A stretch of 64,000 nt of DNA from assembly GCF_020523925.1 (NCBI RefSeq), contig NZ_JAJAPW010000006.1:124001-188000 (forward strand). The letters are read 5' to 3'. The notes under the pieces were generated by a model, which was not told the origin of the DNA, searched no databases, and worked only from the letters and a program-made list of their open reading frames with translations. This document shows, piece after piece, positions 26,539-37,207 of this stretch. Both the position numbers and the translations under genes were made by a program. Source of the stretch: Neotamlana laminarinivorans. GTDB lineage: Bacteria; Bacteroidota; Bacteroidia; Flavobacteriales; Flavobacteriaceae. Positions within the stretch are counted from its first letter, which is position 1. Each line of letters starts with the position of its first letter.

Positions 26539-28833
26539 ATGAGCGAAGAAAGTAAACGCAGAGAAGCACTTATATACCACGCAAAACCCACTCCTGGTAA
26601 AATAAAAATTGTTCCAACTAAAAAGTATGCCACCCAACGCGATTTATCATTGGCTTATTCGCCAGGTGTTGCAGTTCCTTGTTTAGAAATTGAAAAAGAT
26701 AAAGAAGCAGCATACAAATATACCTCAAAGGGTAATTTAGTAGCTGTAATATCAAACGGTACTGCGGTTTTAGGTTTAGGTAATATTGGCGCTTTGGCTG
26801 GTAAACCTGTTATGGAAGGTAAAGGTTTGTTATTTAAAATATTTGCAGATATTGATGTTTTTGATATTGAAGTTGATACCGAAAATGTTGATGAATTTAT
26901 TGAAACCGTAAAAAATATAGCGCCAACCTTTGGTGGAATTAATCTTGAAGATATTAAAGCTCCCGGAGCTTTCGAAATTGAGCGTCGTTTAAAAGAAGAA
27001 CTCGATATTCCAGTAATGCACGATGACCAACATGGTACGGCAATTATTTCTGCAGCAGCATTATTAAATGCTATCGAGCTAACCAACCGAAAAATAGAAG
27101 ACACTAAAATTGTAATTAGTGGCGCAGGTGCAGCGGCTATTTCTTGTTCTCGTTTATATCAAGCATGTGGTGCCAAGTTAGAAAACATGGTAATGCTAGA
27201 TAGTAAAGGAGTAATAAGAAAAGATAGAGATAGTTTAACATCTGAAAAAGCCGAATTCGCTACCGATAGAAAAATAGATACCCTTGATGAAGCCATGAAA
27301 GATGCCGATGTGTTTATCGGGCTTTCTATGGCCAATATAGTCTCGCCAGAAATGTTGCTTTCTATGGCAAAAGATCCTATTGTCTTTGCTATGGCAAATC
27401 CAGATCCAGAAATTGGCTATCAATTAGCTATAGATACTCGAGACGATATTATTATGGCTACTGGGCGTAGCGACCACCCTAACCAAGTTAATAACGTGCT
27501 TGGTTTTCCGTTTATATTTCGTGGTGCTTTAGATGTTAGGGCTACAGGTATAAACGAAGCTATGAAAATGGCTGCGGTAAAAGCTTTAGCAAGATTAGCA
27601 AAGGAACCAGTGCCAGAACAAGTAAATATTGCTTACGGAGAAACCAGATTAACTTTTGGTAAAGATTATATTATACCAAAACCTTTCGATCCAAGATTAA
27701 TTGCCGAAATTCCTCCTGCCGTCGCAAAAGCAGCTATGGAAAGTGGTGTAGCAAAAACACCAATTACAGATTGGGAAAAATATACAGATACACTACGAGA
27801 ACGTTTAGGTTCAGATAATAAAATGGTTAGGTTGTTGCTTAACAGAGCAAAATTAAATCCAAAACGTGTAGTGTATGCAGAAGCCGACCAGTTAGATGTT
27901 TTAAAAGCGGCTCAAATTGTATACGAAGAAGGCATTGCCATTCCTATTCTATTAGGAAGAAAAGAAACAATAGAGTCTTTAATGGCAGAACTAGAGTTTG
28001 ATGCCGATATAGAAATAATTGACCCAAAAACTGAAGAAGAAAACGAACGCAAAAACAAATATGCTAAAGTATATTGGGAGCAGCGTAAACGAAAAGGAGT
28101 AACTTATTACAGTGCGCAACGTTTAATGCGCGAGCGTAATTATTTTGCAGCAATGATGGTTAACGAAGGTGATGCCGATGCTTTAATTTCGGGTTATTCA
28201 AGAAATTACCCAACAGTAGTAAAACCAATGTTAGAGCTAATTGGTAAAGCCAAAGGAATATCTCGAGTGGCTACAACCAATTTAATGATGACTAAAAGGG
28301 GCCCTTTATTTTTAAGTGATACCTCAATAAATATCGATCCAGATGCTAAAACTTTAGCCAGAATTGGTCAAATGACGGCTAAGGTAATTTCCATGTTTGG
28401 CCTAAACCCGGTAATGGCAATGGTTTCATATTCAAACTTTGGTTCCTCAGTAAACCCAAAAGCATCAAAAGTAACCGAAGCCGTATCATATTTACATCGC
28501 TCTAATCCAGATATGGATGTAGATGGTGAGTTGCAAACCGATTTTGCTTTAAATGATACTATGTTACGCGAAAAATTTCCGTTCTCTAAATTGGTAGGTA
28601 AAAAAGTGAATGCTCTTATTTTTCCGAATTTAGATTCTGCAAACATCACTTATAAATTGTTAAAAGAATTAAATGATGCCGAATCTATTGGTCCAATTAT
28701 GATGGGAATGAGAAAGCCAGTTCACATTTTACAGTTAGGTGCAAGCGTAGATGAAATTGTAAACATGACGGCCATCGCAGTTATAGATGCACAAGAAAAA
28801 CAAAAATGGGAATTAGAGCAACTAGAACAATAA
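26539..28833 (+). CDS. maeB: NADP-dependent malic enzyme fused to a phosphotransacetylase-like domain
   Basis: MaeB oxidatively decarboxylates malate to pyruvate with NADP. The 764 residues contain an N-terminal malic domain (about 1-155, SLAYSPGVAVPCLEI and DIDVFDIEV), an NAD(P)-binding domain (about 165-410, VISGAGAAAISCSRL and ATGRSDHPNQVNNVLGFP) and a C-terminal phosphotransacetylase-like domain (about 425-764). In MaeB proteins this last domain has lost catalysis and acts in allosteric control, often by acetyl-CoA. It is transcribed alone or with ruvA, which follows 54 nt later behind its own promoter box. Confidence 0.96.
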   Translation: MSEESKRREALIYHAKPTPGKIKIVPTKKYATQRDLSLAYSPGVAVPCLEIEKDKEAAYKYTSKGNLVAVISNGTAVLGLGNIGALAGKPVMEGKGLLFKIFADIDVFDIEVDTENVDEFIETVKNIAPTFGGINLEDIKAPGAFEIERRLKEELDIPVMHDDQHGTAIISAAALLNAIELTNRKIEDTKIVISGAGAAAISCSRLYQACGAKLENMVMLDSKGVIRKDRDSLTSEKAEFATDRKIDTLDEAMKDADVFIGLSMANIVSPEMLLSMAKDPIVFAMANPDPEIGYQLAIDTRDDIIMATGRSDHPNQVNNVLGFPFIFRGALDVRATGINEAMKMAAVKALARLAKEPVPEQVNIAYGETRLTFGKDYIIPKPFDPRLIAEIPPAVAKAAMESGVAKTPITDWEKYTDTLRERLGSDNKMVRLLLNRAKLNPKRVVYAEADQLDVLKAAQIVYEEGIAIPILLGRKETIESLMAELEFDADIEIIDPKTEEENERKNKYAKVYWEQRKRKGVTYYSAQRLMRERNYFAAMMVNEGDADALISGYSRNYPTVVKPMLELIGKAKGISRVATTNLMMTKRGPLFLSDTSINIDPDAKTLARIGQMTAKVISMFGLNPVMAMVSYSNFGSSVNPKASKVTEAVSYLHRSNPDMDVDGELQTDFALNDTMLREKFPFSKLVGKKVNALIFPNLDSANITYKLLKELNDAESIGPIMMGMRKPVHILQLGASVDEIVNMTAIAVIDAQEKQKWELEQLEQ

Positions 28834-28856
28834 CGGCTTAAATACAATAATTTTAT

Positions 28857-28864
28857 TACATTTG
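28857..28864 (+). promoter_or_regulatory. -7 element TACATTTG of ruvA-sprA
   Basis: Perfect TAnnTTTG box 24 nt upstream of the ruvA ATG. It would drive ruvA and the sprA gene that follows at once. No clear -33 TTG. Confidence 0.5.
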
Positions 28865-28887
28865 GCAGAGACTAACTGTTCTATTTC

Positions 28888-29469
28888 ATGATAACGCACA
28901 TTCAAGGAAAACTTGTAGAGAAAAACCCAACCCATGTTGTTATAGACTGTAATGGTGTTGGGTATATGCTAAATATCTCATTACATACATTCTCTCAAAT
29001 ACCAGATAAAGAAAGCTTAAAGTTATTTACGCATCTTCAAATTAAAGAAGATGCGCATACACTTTATGGTTTTGCATCAATAGCCGAACGCGAAATTTTT
29101 AGGTTATTAATATCTGTAAGTGGTATTGGAGCTAGTATTGCCCGCACTATGTTATCATCTTTAACACCAAAACAAATTCGAGAAGGAATTGCAGGAGAAG
29201 ATGTAGCTTTAATTCAGTCCATTAAAGGTATAGGCGCTAAAACTGCTCAGCGTGTTATTATTGACCTAAAAGATAAAATCATAAAGATTTACGATATTGA
29301 CGAAGTTTCTATTACAAAAGACAATACCAATAAAGAAGAAGCGTTATCTGCTTTAGAAGTGTTAGGATATGTTAAAAAACAAGCCGAACGTGTAGTTAAT
29401 AAAATTATGGCAGCCCAACCAGACGCTAGTGTTGAAGCAATTATAAAAGAGGCGCTTAAAAATTTATAA
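28888..29469 (+). CDS. ruvA: Holliday junction DNA-binding protein RuvA
   Basis: RuvA binds the four-way junction and loads RuvB. The 193 residues are an OB fold (1-62, MITHIQGKLVEKNPTHVVID), two helix-hairpin-helix motifs (about 70-130, LLISVSGIGASIARTMLSSL and IQSIKGIGAKTAQRVIIDL) and a UBA-like C-terminal RuvB-binding domain (about 150-193, KEEALSALEVLGYVKKQAER). It is 7 kb from ruvB, a normal arrangement in Bacteroidota. sprA starts 6 nt after its stop. Confidence 0.96.
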   Translation: MITHIQGKLVEKNPTHVVIDCNGVGYMLNISLHTFSQIPDKESLKLFTHLQIKEDAHTLYGFASIAEREIFRLLISVSGIGASIARTMLSSLTPKQIREGIAGEDVALIQSIKGIGAKTAQRVIIDLKDKIIKIYDIDEVSITKDNTNKEEALSALEVLGYVKKQAERVVNKIMAAQPDASVEAIIKEALKNL

Positions 29470-29475
29470 TTAATT

Positions 29476-32400
29476 TTGATAATAACTAAACCCAATCTAT
29501 TTAAACAGCTAATGCAGAACTTGTTGTTCGCTATGCTATTTTTATTTGCATTTACGGTTTGGTCTCAGCAAACTCCTCAAGATTCTATTCAAACAGGTTT
29601 TAGTTTAGGAAAAATAAAAACGCCTAACTTAAATAGCATAGAATCTAAATATACCTACGACCCTGTTACAAATCGTTATATATATACCGAAACTATAGGC
29701 GAGTATAACATTAAATACCCTATAATTTTAACACCTTCAGAATATTTTGATTTAGTAGCAAAAGAAAATATTAAAAACTACTATAAAGAAAAAATTGATG
29801 CTTTTGATGGTAAAAAGGAAGGAAGCGAAGAAGCAAAAAAGAATTTACTTCCAGAATTTTACGTAAACTCTGGTTTTTTCGAAAGTGTTTTTGGTAGTAA
29901 TACCATCGAGCTTATACCAACAGGAAGTGTAGAAATGGATTTGGGTGTGTTGTTTTCTAAGCAAGACAATCCTACATTTTCGCCACAAAACAGAAGTAAT
30001 TTTACTTTTGATTTCGATCAGCGAATAAGTTTAAGTCTTCTTGGGAAAGTGGGTACACGGCTGCAAGTAACAGCAAACTACGATACACAATCTACCTTCG
30101 ATTTTCAACAACTAATAAAGTTAGAATACACACCAACCGAAGACGATATACTTCAGAAAATAGAAGTAGGAAATGTAAGTATGCCATTAAACAGTTCATT
30201 AATTACAGGAGCACAAAGTTTATTTGGTGTAAAAGCACAACTTCAATTTGGTAAAACTACGGTAACCGGTGTGTTTTCCGAACAAAAATCAGAATCAAGT
30301 ACAGTTGTAGCTCAAGGTGGAGGTACACTCCAAGAATATGAGTTTTATATTCGTGAGTATGATGTAAATAGGCACTTTTTCTTAGCTCAATATTTTAGAG
30401 ATCAGTACAATAACGCCTTGGCAACTTACCCATATATTAGCAATAAAGGCTTGCAAATTACCCGTATTGAAGTTTGGATAACTAATAGAAACGGAACCAC
30501 AGATAATGTTAGAAATATTGTAGCACTTCAAGATTTAGGAGAAACAGGTGTGGTGGGTTCTGCAGTAAATGTTTTCGGTGCTTCGGGTGCGTATCCAGAT
30601 AACGATAATAATGCCTTTAACCCAGAAAATATTGGTGGAGCAAATTCACAAATTAACAATAATATTAGAGATATATCAACAGTTTCTTCGGGCATTGAAG
30701 TTGCTAATATGCGAGAAGGTTACGACTACGGAAAATTAGAAAGTGCTAGAAAACTTACTGAAAACCAAGAATATACTTTAAATGAAGAGCTGGGTTATAT
30801 ATCATTAAATTCAAGCTTAAGTAACGACGAGGTTTTAGCAGTAGCTTTTCAATATACAGTTGGCGGAAAAGTTTATCAAGTTGGAGAATTTTCAAGTGAT
30901 GGAGTAGATGCCACTGAAGTTACTACAAACGACGATGGAACAACATCTGTTGACAACAATAGTTTAATTTTAAAAATGCTTAAAAGTAGTTTAACTGTTG
31001 TAGATGAGCCTGTTTGGGATTTAATGATGAAAAACATTTACGACACAGGTGGTTACAATATTAGTCAAGATGATTTCACGTTAAATATATTTTATAACGA
31101 AGCTTCAGATTTAAATTATATTACACCGGTTGGAGATGATTTTGCACAAGATATTAATGGAAATCCCATAACTAATGATACCGAACAGGATGATAGATTA
31201 GAAAATATTCCACTATTAAGAGTTTTTAATTTGGATAAACTAAATAGTAACGGAGATCCGCAAGCCAATGGCGATGGGTTTTTCGATTACGAAGAAGGCA
31301 TAACAGTATTGTCTGAAAACGGTAAAATTATATTTACAAGCGTCGAGCCTTTTGGTGAGTATCTTTTTGATGTTTTAGGTGGTGGAGATTACGATAATAC
31401 GGCAACCTATAATGCCAATCAACAAAAATATGTTTACAATATACTTTACAGCCAAACACAAACAGCAGCACTTGAGGAATCTGAAAAAAACAGGTTTAAG
31501 TTAAAAGGAAGATACTCATCATCAGGAAGTAGTGATGCTATTTCAATAGGTTCCTTTAATGTAGCACGAGGTTCGGTTGTTGTTACAGCAGGAGGGCGCA
31601 CACTTGTTGAGGGTATAGATTATGTAGTAGATTACGATTTAGGACAAGTTGAAATTTTAGACGAATCCTTAAAAGCTTCAGATACACCTATTGAAGTAAC
31701 TACTGAAAATAACTCTGTTTTTGGCCAGCAAACAAAACGTTTTACAGGTTTAAACGTAGAGCATAAGTTTAACGATAATTTTGTGTTAGGCGGAACTTTA
31801 CTTAATTTAAATGAGCGACCAATAACACAAAAAGCAAATTATGGTAGCGAGTCAGTAAACAATACCATTTTTGGTATAAATGGTAATTATGCAACCAAGG
31901 TACCTTTTTTAACCCGTTTAGTTAACAAGCTTCCAAATATTGATACCGATGTAGAATCTAATTTATCCGTTCGTGGTGAGTTTGCGTATCTAGCTCCAGG
32001 TTCTCCTAGTGGTACAGACTTAAATGGCGAAGCCACATCTTATATTGATGATTTTGAAGGTTCGCAGACTAACATCGATTTAACTTCACCAACAACATGG
32101 TTTTTATCAAGTCGTCCGTTAGATTTGGGAAGAAATTATACAGAAGGAGATGAAGATGAAAATGGCATACAAAACGGATACGATAGGGCAATGCTTAACT
32201 GGTACACAATCGACCCTGTTTTTTATGGTTCACAACAACCAGACGATATTTCAGATAACGATATTTCTGGGCTTTACACAAGTCGTGTGTTTATAAACGA
32301 ATTGTTTCCAGATGTAACCTTAGTATCTGGTCAAAATTCGGTACTTTATACTCTCGATTTAGCTTATTACCCAACCGAACGTGGGCCATATAATTTTAAT

Positions 32401-35400
32401 CCAACATCTGCTGATGGAGTTATAGATAACCCTCAAGAGGCATGGGCAGGTATAACCAGACAATTAACATCAACAGATTTCGAACAACAAAATGTTGAGT
32501 ATATCGAGTTTTGGTTGCAAGATCCGTTTTTAGAAAATACTACAAACACAGGAGGGAAACTGGTTTTTAATCTTGGTAATATTTCTGAAGATATAGTAAA
32601 AGATGGTCAAAAATTATATGAAAATGGTTTGCCTGAAGATGGTGATGTTAGTTTATACGAAACCACAAGTTGGGGGTCTGTAGTTCCACAAAATCAATCG
32701 CTTGTTTATGCGTTTGATACCTCTGGAGACGAACGAACCAATCAAGATGTTGGTTACGATGGTTACAGCGATTCGCAAGAAATTCAAGCATTTGGAGCTC
32801 AATTTGGAGACGATCCTTCAAACGATAATTACACCTATTTTTTAAATACTACAGGAGATATTTTTGATAGGTATAAAGGTTACAATGGAGTTGATGGTAA
32901 CTCACCAGATACATTTACAGATACAAACAGAGGTTCTACAACCATACCGGATGTAGAAGATATAAATCGCGATAACACTATGAACACCATAGATAGTTAT
33001 TACGAATACGAATTAGAAATATCGAGTCAAAATTTACCACAATCTGAAGCAGATTTTAATAATTTATCCTCTGCTAATCCATTAAGCGATTATTTAGTAG
33101 ATTTTAAAACCACAACACGTTCAATGCCAAATGGTGAATCTGCAACTGTACGTTGGCATCAATTTAGAATTCCTATTGATGGCGATATAGCTACACCAAT
33201 TGGAGGTATTACAGATTTTAGATCTATTAGATTTGCCAGAATTTATTTGAAAGAGTTTTCACAGGCTACAGTATTTCGTTTTGGTAGTTTAGATTTGGTT
33301 AGAAGTACCTGGTTACGCTACGAACAAAGCTTAGAATTTGATGGTGATGATCCTGATGATGATTTAACCGATTTCTCAATTGGAGATATTGGTACTTTAG
33401 ATAATGAAGGAAGTTATGAAATGCCTCCAGGAATTGAGGCCGAAGAGCTTTATAACAACAACACGGTTGTAAACCAAAACGAGCAATCTTTAGTAATGGA
33501 AGTTTGCGGATTAGAAACCGAAGATTCTCGTGGAGTATATAAAAATGTAAGTTTAGATATGCGTCAGTATAACAAACTTCGTATGTTTTTACATGCCGAA
33601 CCTGGTGAAGATGGCATTGGTAGTGTTGATGATAATGAACTAGTTGGTTTTATTAGAATTGGTAGCGATATCACAGAAAATTTCTACCAAATTGAAATAC
33701 CTTTAGAAATTACAGAATCTTCAGCAGACGATGTTTGGCCAACTAATAATGAAATAGAAATTGAGTTAGATATTTTAGCACAAATAAAAGCACAAGGTAT
33801 TTCAGACATGACTTTAACAAATGAAGATCCTGTGTTTTATGATGTTGTTGATGGAGAAATAGTGGCGGTTAACGATCCTTTTACCGGTTATGTAGCAGGT
33901 CAGCATAGAGTTGGTATAAAAGGTAATCCTAATTACGGCGATGTTAGAATATTAATGGTAGGTGTAAAAAATGCAACATCAAACGATGTTTGTGGTACGC
34001 TATGGTTTAACGAATTACGTTTATCTGATATGGATAATGAAGGTGGTTGGGCAGCTATAGTAAGTATGGATTCAAATATTGCAGATTTTGCTACAATTAG
34101 TGCAACTGGTAGCCAAAGTACTTCAGGGTTTGGTTCTTTAGAGCAAGGACCAAGCGAACGTAGTTTAGAGGATGTTGTGCAATATGATGTAGTAACAAAT
34201 GTTAATGTCGGACAATTATTTCCAAAAAAGTGGGGCATTCAATTACCATTTACTTACTCACAAAGCGAAGAATTAATTACACCAAAATACGATGCGTATT
34301 ACGAAGATTTAACTTTGCAATCTCGAATTGATGCCGCAGACACCGAAGAAGAAAAAGATACTATTCTTAAAAATTCGCAAGATTACACAAAGCGAAAAAG
34401 TATCAATTTTATAGGTGTTAAAAAGAATAGAACCGGAGATAAAAAAGCACGTTTTTATGATGTTGAAAACGTAACTTTAAATTATTCGTATAATAAAGTA
34501 GAACATCGCGATTTCGAAATTGAAAATGCTTTAAATCAAAGTGTAAGTTTAAGTGCAAATTATGCCCATAATTTTAATCAGTTAAATGTAGAGCCTTTTA
34601 AAAATAACGATTCTATTTTTAGAAGTAAGTATTGGAAATTTTTAAAAGAGTTTAATTTTAACCTATTGCCAACAAGCTTTAATGTAAATGCAGGAATAAA
34701 CAGGCAGTTTACAAAACAAAAGTTTAGAGAAATAGATTTAACAGATGATGATATTTCTGTTGAAGAACTATTTAGTAGAACATATACTTTCGATTTTCAA
34801 TACGGTATAAATTACAATTTAACCAAATCGTTACAATTTAACTTTACGGCATCAAACAATAATATTGTTAGAAATTATTATAAAGATAACGACTTAATAG
34901 CAGGAGAACAGGATGAAACTTTGGGCGTTTGGGATGGCTTATTTGATGTAGGAGACCCAAATAGGCAATCTCAAACATTAGGTATAACATATCAATTACC
35001 GTTTAATAAAATTCCAACTTTCAGTTTTATTGATGCTACTTATCAATATACAGGCAATTTCTTATGGCAAAAAACATCAGATTTATATGGAGAAATAGAA
35101 TTGTACTATACAGATCCAGATGATGAAACCAATGAAATTCCAGGAACCTTTAATTTAGGTAATTCAGTTCAAAACTCTAGTGTACATAATTTTGTTACCA
35201 CTTTAGACATGACACGTTTTTACAAATACATAGGTTTAGTTAAAAAACCAGTAAGAACGGTTAGAACCAGAACAACATCTGCGGGAGGACCTCCAGGTTC
35301 AAATCAACGAAAAGCACCAGCTCCAAAAAAGCAAAATCAAACCGTTAGAAAGTTACTAAATGCAGGTATAGATATTTTAACAAGTGTAAAACGTGTTAAT

Positions 35401-36762
35401 TTTAATTACAATGAAAATAGTGGAACCTATTTGCCAGGATATACACCAACACCCGGTTTTATAGGTACTTTAAAGCCAACAACAGGTTTTACTTTTGGGG
35501 TACAAAGCGATGTTAGATATTTAGCAGCTAGAAAAGGTTGGTTAACCCTATATCCAGAATTTAACGAACAATTTGCAAGAACTCAACAAAAGCAAATAGA
35601 TTTTTCAGCAAGTTTAGAGCCCGTTAAAGATTTAAAAATAGACTTGGTTGGTAGTCGTGCCTATTACGAAAATTTCAGCGAAAATTATCAAGTAGATACA
35701 GATGGAGGTAATTACGAGTATCAATCATTAACCCCAAATACCTATGGTAATTTTAATATATCTACAGTTCTAATTAAAACCGCATTTAATAGAAGCGATG
35801 AAAGTACAAGTAAAGTTTTTGAAACTTTTAAATCTAACCGATTAAAAATAGCAGATAAATTAGCTCAGAAATTTTATAATGGTGCGGTAACCGAGTTAGA
35901 GCGTGATGAAGATGGATATCCTTTAGGTTTTGGAAAAACAAATCAAGCTGTTCTAATACCAGCATTTTTATCTGCATATTCAGGGCAAGATGCAAATAAA
36001 ACATCAACGAGTGCATTTCGCGATTTTCCAATTCCAAATTGGGATTTAAAATATACAGGCTTCATGAAGTTTAAATGGTTTAAAAAACGTTTTAAGCGTT
36101 TCTCTTTAACTCATGGCTATCGTTCAACCTATACCATAAATCAATTTAATACTAACCTAGATTTAAATTTAGATGCAGATGCAGGCGAGCAACCCATACC
36201 AGGTTCTGCTTATGCAGCACAACCAGACGAAGCTCTGGATGCTAATGGCAATTATAAAAACGAAACTATTTACAGCAATATTAACTTAAGTGAATCATTT
36301 AGCCCGCTAATGCGTTTAGACTTTGAGATGAAAAACTCAGTAAAAATATTAGCCGAAATAGCACGAGATAGGTTGTTGTCTTTAAGCTTTGATAATAATC
36401 TATTAACCGAAGTGCAAGGCAATGAATATACCATAGGCTTAGGTTACAGAATAAAAGACTTACGAATTAACTCTAACCTAGCAGGGCCACAAAAACGTAT
36501 TGTAAGCGATCTTAATATGAAAGCAGATATTTCGGTTCGAGAAAATAAAACAATTATTCGTTATCTCGATTTAGATAATAACGAAATTACTTCAGGGCAA
36601 ACTATATGGGGCGTAAATTATAGTGCAGATTATGCTTTTAGTAAAAATTTAACAGGCATTTTTTACTTCGATTATACGTTTTCAGATTATGCAATATCCA
36701 CGGCATATCCGCAAACAAGTATCCGTTCAGGTATTACCTTACGATATAATTTTGGAAATTAA
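29476..36762 (+). CDS. sprA: Type IX secretion outer-membrane translocon SprA (Sov)
   Basis: SprA is the very large outer-membrane beta-barrel channel of the type IX secretion system, needed for secretion of adhesins and enzymes and for gliding. The 2428 residues match family size (2400-2500). The start could be TTG at 29476 (MIITKPNLFKQL...) or ATG at 29512 (MQNLLFAMLFLF); both precede a signal peptide ending FTVWSQQ, so cleavage is plausible in either case. Early in the mature protein come the repeated-domain motifs YTYDPVTNRYIYTETIG and DFDQRISLSLLGKVGTRLQV. Late, an aromatic-rich series of amphipathic strands ends with a C-terminal aromatic strand (GITLRYNFGN). The ruvA-sprA order is conserved in the family. 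Confidence 0.95.
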   Translation: MIITKPNLFKQLMQNLLFAMLFLFAFTVWSQQTPQDSIQTGFSLGKIKTPNLNSIESKYTYDPVTNRYIYTETIGEYNIKYPIILTPSEYFDLVAKENIKNYYKEKIDAFDGKKEGSEEAKKNLLPEFYVNSGFFESVFGSNTIELIPTGSVEMDLGVLFSKQDNPTFSPQNRSNFTFDFDQRISLSLLGKVGTRLQVTANYDTQSTFDFQQLIKLEYTPTEDDILQKIEVGNVSMPLNSSLITGAQSLFGVKAQLQFGKTTVTGVFSEQKSESSTVVAQGGGTLQEYEFYIREYDVNRHFFLAQYFRDQYNNALATYPYISNKGLQITRIEVWITNRNGTTDNVRNIVALQDLGETGVVGSAVNVFGASGAYPDNDNNAFNPENIGGANSQINNNIRDISTVSSGIEVANMREGYDYGKLESARKLTENQEYTLNEELGYISLNSSLSNDEVLAVAFQYTVGGKVYQVGEFSSDGVDATEVTTNDDGTTSVDNNSLILKMLKSSLTVVDEPVWDLMMKNIYDTGGYNISQDDFTLNIFYNEASDLNYITPVGDDFAQDINGNPITNDTEQDDRLENIPLLRVFNLDKLNSNGDPQANGDGFFDYEEGITVLSENGKIIFTSVEPFGEYLFDVLGGGDYDNTATYNANQQKYVYNILYSQTQTAALEESEKNRFKLKGRYSSSGSSDAISIGSFNVARGSVVVTAGGRTLVEGIDYVVDYDLGQVEILDESLKASDTPIEVTTENNSVFGQQTKRFTGLNVEHKFNDNFVLGGTLLNLNERPITQKANYGSESVNNTIFGINGNYATKVPFLTRLVNKLPNIDTDVESNLSVRGEFAYLAPGSPSGTDLNGEATSYIDDFEGSQTNIDLTSPTTWFLSSRPLDLGRNYTEGDEDENGIQNGYDRAMLNWYTIDPVFYGSQQPDDISDNDISGLYTSRVFINELFPDVTLVSGQNSVLYTLDLAYYPTERGPYNFNPTSADGVIDNPQEAWAGITRQLTSTDFEQQNVEYIEFWLQDPFLENTTNTGGKLVFNLGNISEDIVKDGQKLYENGLPEDGDVSLYETTSWGSVVPQNQSLVYAFDTSGDERTNQDVGYDGYSDSQEIQAFGAQFGDDPSNDNYTYFLNTTGDIFDRYKGYNGVDGNSPDTFTDTNRGSTTIPDVEDINRDNTMNTIDSYYEYELEISSQNLPQSEADFNNLSSANPLSDYLVDFKTTTRSMPNGESATVRWHQFRIPIDGDIATPIGGITDFRSIRFARIYLKEFSQATVFRFGSLDLVRSTWLRYEQSLEFDGDDPDDDLTDFSIGDIGTLDNEGSYEMPPGIEAEELYNNNTVVNQNEQSLVMEVCGLETEDSRGVYKNVSLDMRQYNKLRMFLHAEPGEDGIGSVDDNELVGFIRIGSDITENFYQIEIPLEITESSADDVWPTNNEIEIELDILAQIKAQGISDMTLTNEDPVFYDVVDGEIVAVNDPFTGYVAGQHRVGIKGNPNYGDVRILMVGVKNATSNDVCGTLWFNELRLSDMDNEGGWAAIVSMDSNIADFATISATGSQSTSGFGSLEQGPSERSLEDVVQYDVVTNVNVGQLFPKKWGIQLPFTYSQSEELITPKYDAYYEDLTLQSRIDAADTEEEKDTILKNSQDYTKRKSINFIGVKKNRTGDKKARFYDVENVTLNYSYNKVEHRDFEIENALNQSVSLSANYAHNFNQLNVEPFKNNDSIFRSKYWKFLKEFNFNLLPTSFNVNAGINRQFTKQKFREIDLTDDDISVEELFSRTYTFDFQYGINYNLTKSLQFNFTASNNNIVRNYYKDNDLIAGEQDETLGVWDGLFDVGDPNRQSQTLGITYQLPFNKIPTFSFIDATYQYTGNFLWQKTSDLYGEIELYYTDPDDETNEIPGTFNLGNSVQNSSVHNFVTTLDMTRFYKYIGLVKKPVRTVRTRTTSAGGPPGSNQRKAPAPKKQNQTVRKLLNAGIDILTSVKRVNFNYNENSGTYLPGYTPTPGFIGTLKPTTGFTFGVQSDVRYLAARKGWLTLYPEFNEQFARTQQKQIDFSASLEPVKDLKIDLVGSRAYYENFSENYQVDTDGGNYEYQSLTPNTYGNFNISTVLIKTAFNRSDESTSKVFETFKSNRLKIADKLAQKFYNGAVTELERDEDGYPLGFGKTNQAVLIPAFLSAYSGQDANKTSTSAFRDFPIPNWDLKYTGFMKFKWFKKRFKRFSLTHGYRSTYTINQFNTNLDLNLDADAGEQPIPGSAYAAQPDEALDANGNYKNETIYSNINLSESFSPLMRLDFEMKNSVKILAEIARDRLLSLSFDNNLLTEVQGNEYTIGLGYRIKDLRINSNLAGPQKRIVSDLNMKADISVRENKTIIRYLDLDNNEITSGQTIWGVNYSADYAFSKNLTGIFYFDYTFSDYAISTAYPQTSIRSGITLRYNFGN

Positions 36763-36780
36763 TAAAAAAAGGTTTTAATT

Positions 36781-36819
36781 TTAAGTTTGAATAAATACAT
36801 TTGCTAAAATCAAACTTAA
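36781..36819 (+). promoter_or_regulatory. Perfect 10-bp inverted repeat flanking the gcvH -7 element (putative operator)
   Basis: TTAAGTTTGA (36781-36790) and TCAAACTTAA (36810-36819) are exact inverted copies separated by 19 nt. The -7 element TACATTTG (36796-36803) lies in the spacer and the likely start of transcription is close to 36810. The arrangement suits a repressor operator or a leader hairpin. No glycine-riboswitch architecture is seen. Confidence 0.5.
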
Positions 36820-36826
36820 TAAAAAC

Positions 36827-37207
36827 ATGACTATTCCTTCAGATTTAAAGTACACAAAAGACCACGAGTGGGTTAAGTTAGACGGCGACATTGCAACAAT
36901 AGGTATTACAGATTTTGCACAAAGCGAGCTAGGTGATATTGTTTATGTAGAAGTTGAAACTTTAGATGAAACTTTAGATGCCGATGAAGTTTTTGGAACG
37001 GTTGAAGCTGTAAAAACAGTATCTGATTTATTTTTACCATTATCTGGTGAAATTATCGAGTTTAACGAAGGGTTAGAAGACGAGCCAGAAAAGGTTAATA
37101 CAGATCCTTATGGAGAAGGCTGGATGATTAAAGTAAAATGTAGCGACTTATCTCAAGTAGAAGGTTTATTGTCTGATGAGGATTATAAGGCTTTAATAAG
37201 TGCTTAA
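36827..37207 (+). CDS. gcvH: Glycine cleavage system H protein
   Basis: The H protein carries a lipoyl arm that shuttles the aminomethyl group between the P, T and L proteins of glycine cleavage. The 126 residues include the lipoylation site GTVEAVKTVSDLFLP, where Lys63 is modified, and the conserved TKDHEWVKLDGDIATIGITD N-terminus. Length and sequence are ordinary. gcvP and gcvT are not nearby. Its stop overlaps the GTG start of the next gene. Confidence 0.96.
   Translation: MTIPSDLKYTKDHEWVKLDGDIATIGITDFAQSELGDIVYVEVETLDETLDADEVFGTVEAVKTVSDLFLPLSGEIIEFNEGLEDEPEKVNTDPYGEGWMIKVKCSDLSQVEGLLSDEDYKALISA

Noticed and set aside
26655-27423. Antisense open frames inside maeB
   Set aside because: Both are complements of conserved malic enzyme sequence and lack supporting signals.
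33933-36037. Antisense open frames inside sprA
   Set aside because: They lie opposite coding sequence that matches SprA throughout; there are no promoters or family features.
36763-36826. Glycine riboswitch upstream of gcvH
   Set aside because: The leader is only about 64 nt and contains just the inverted repeat and promoter; the glycine riboswitch needs more than 100 nt of conserved structure.
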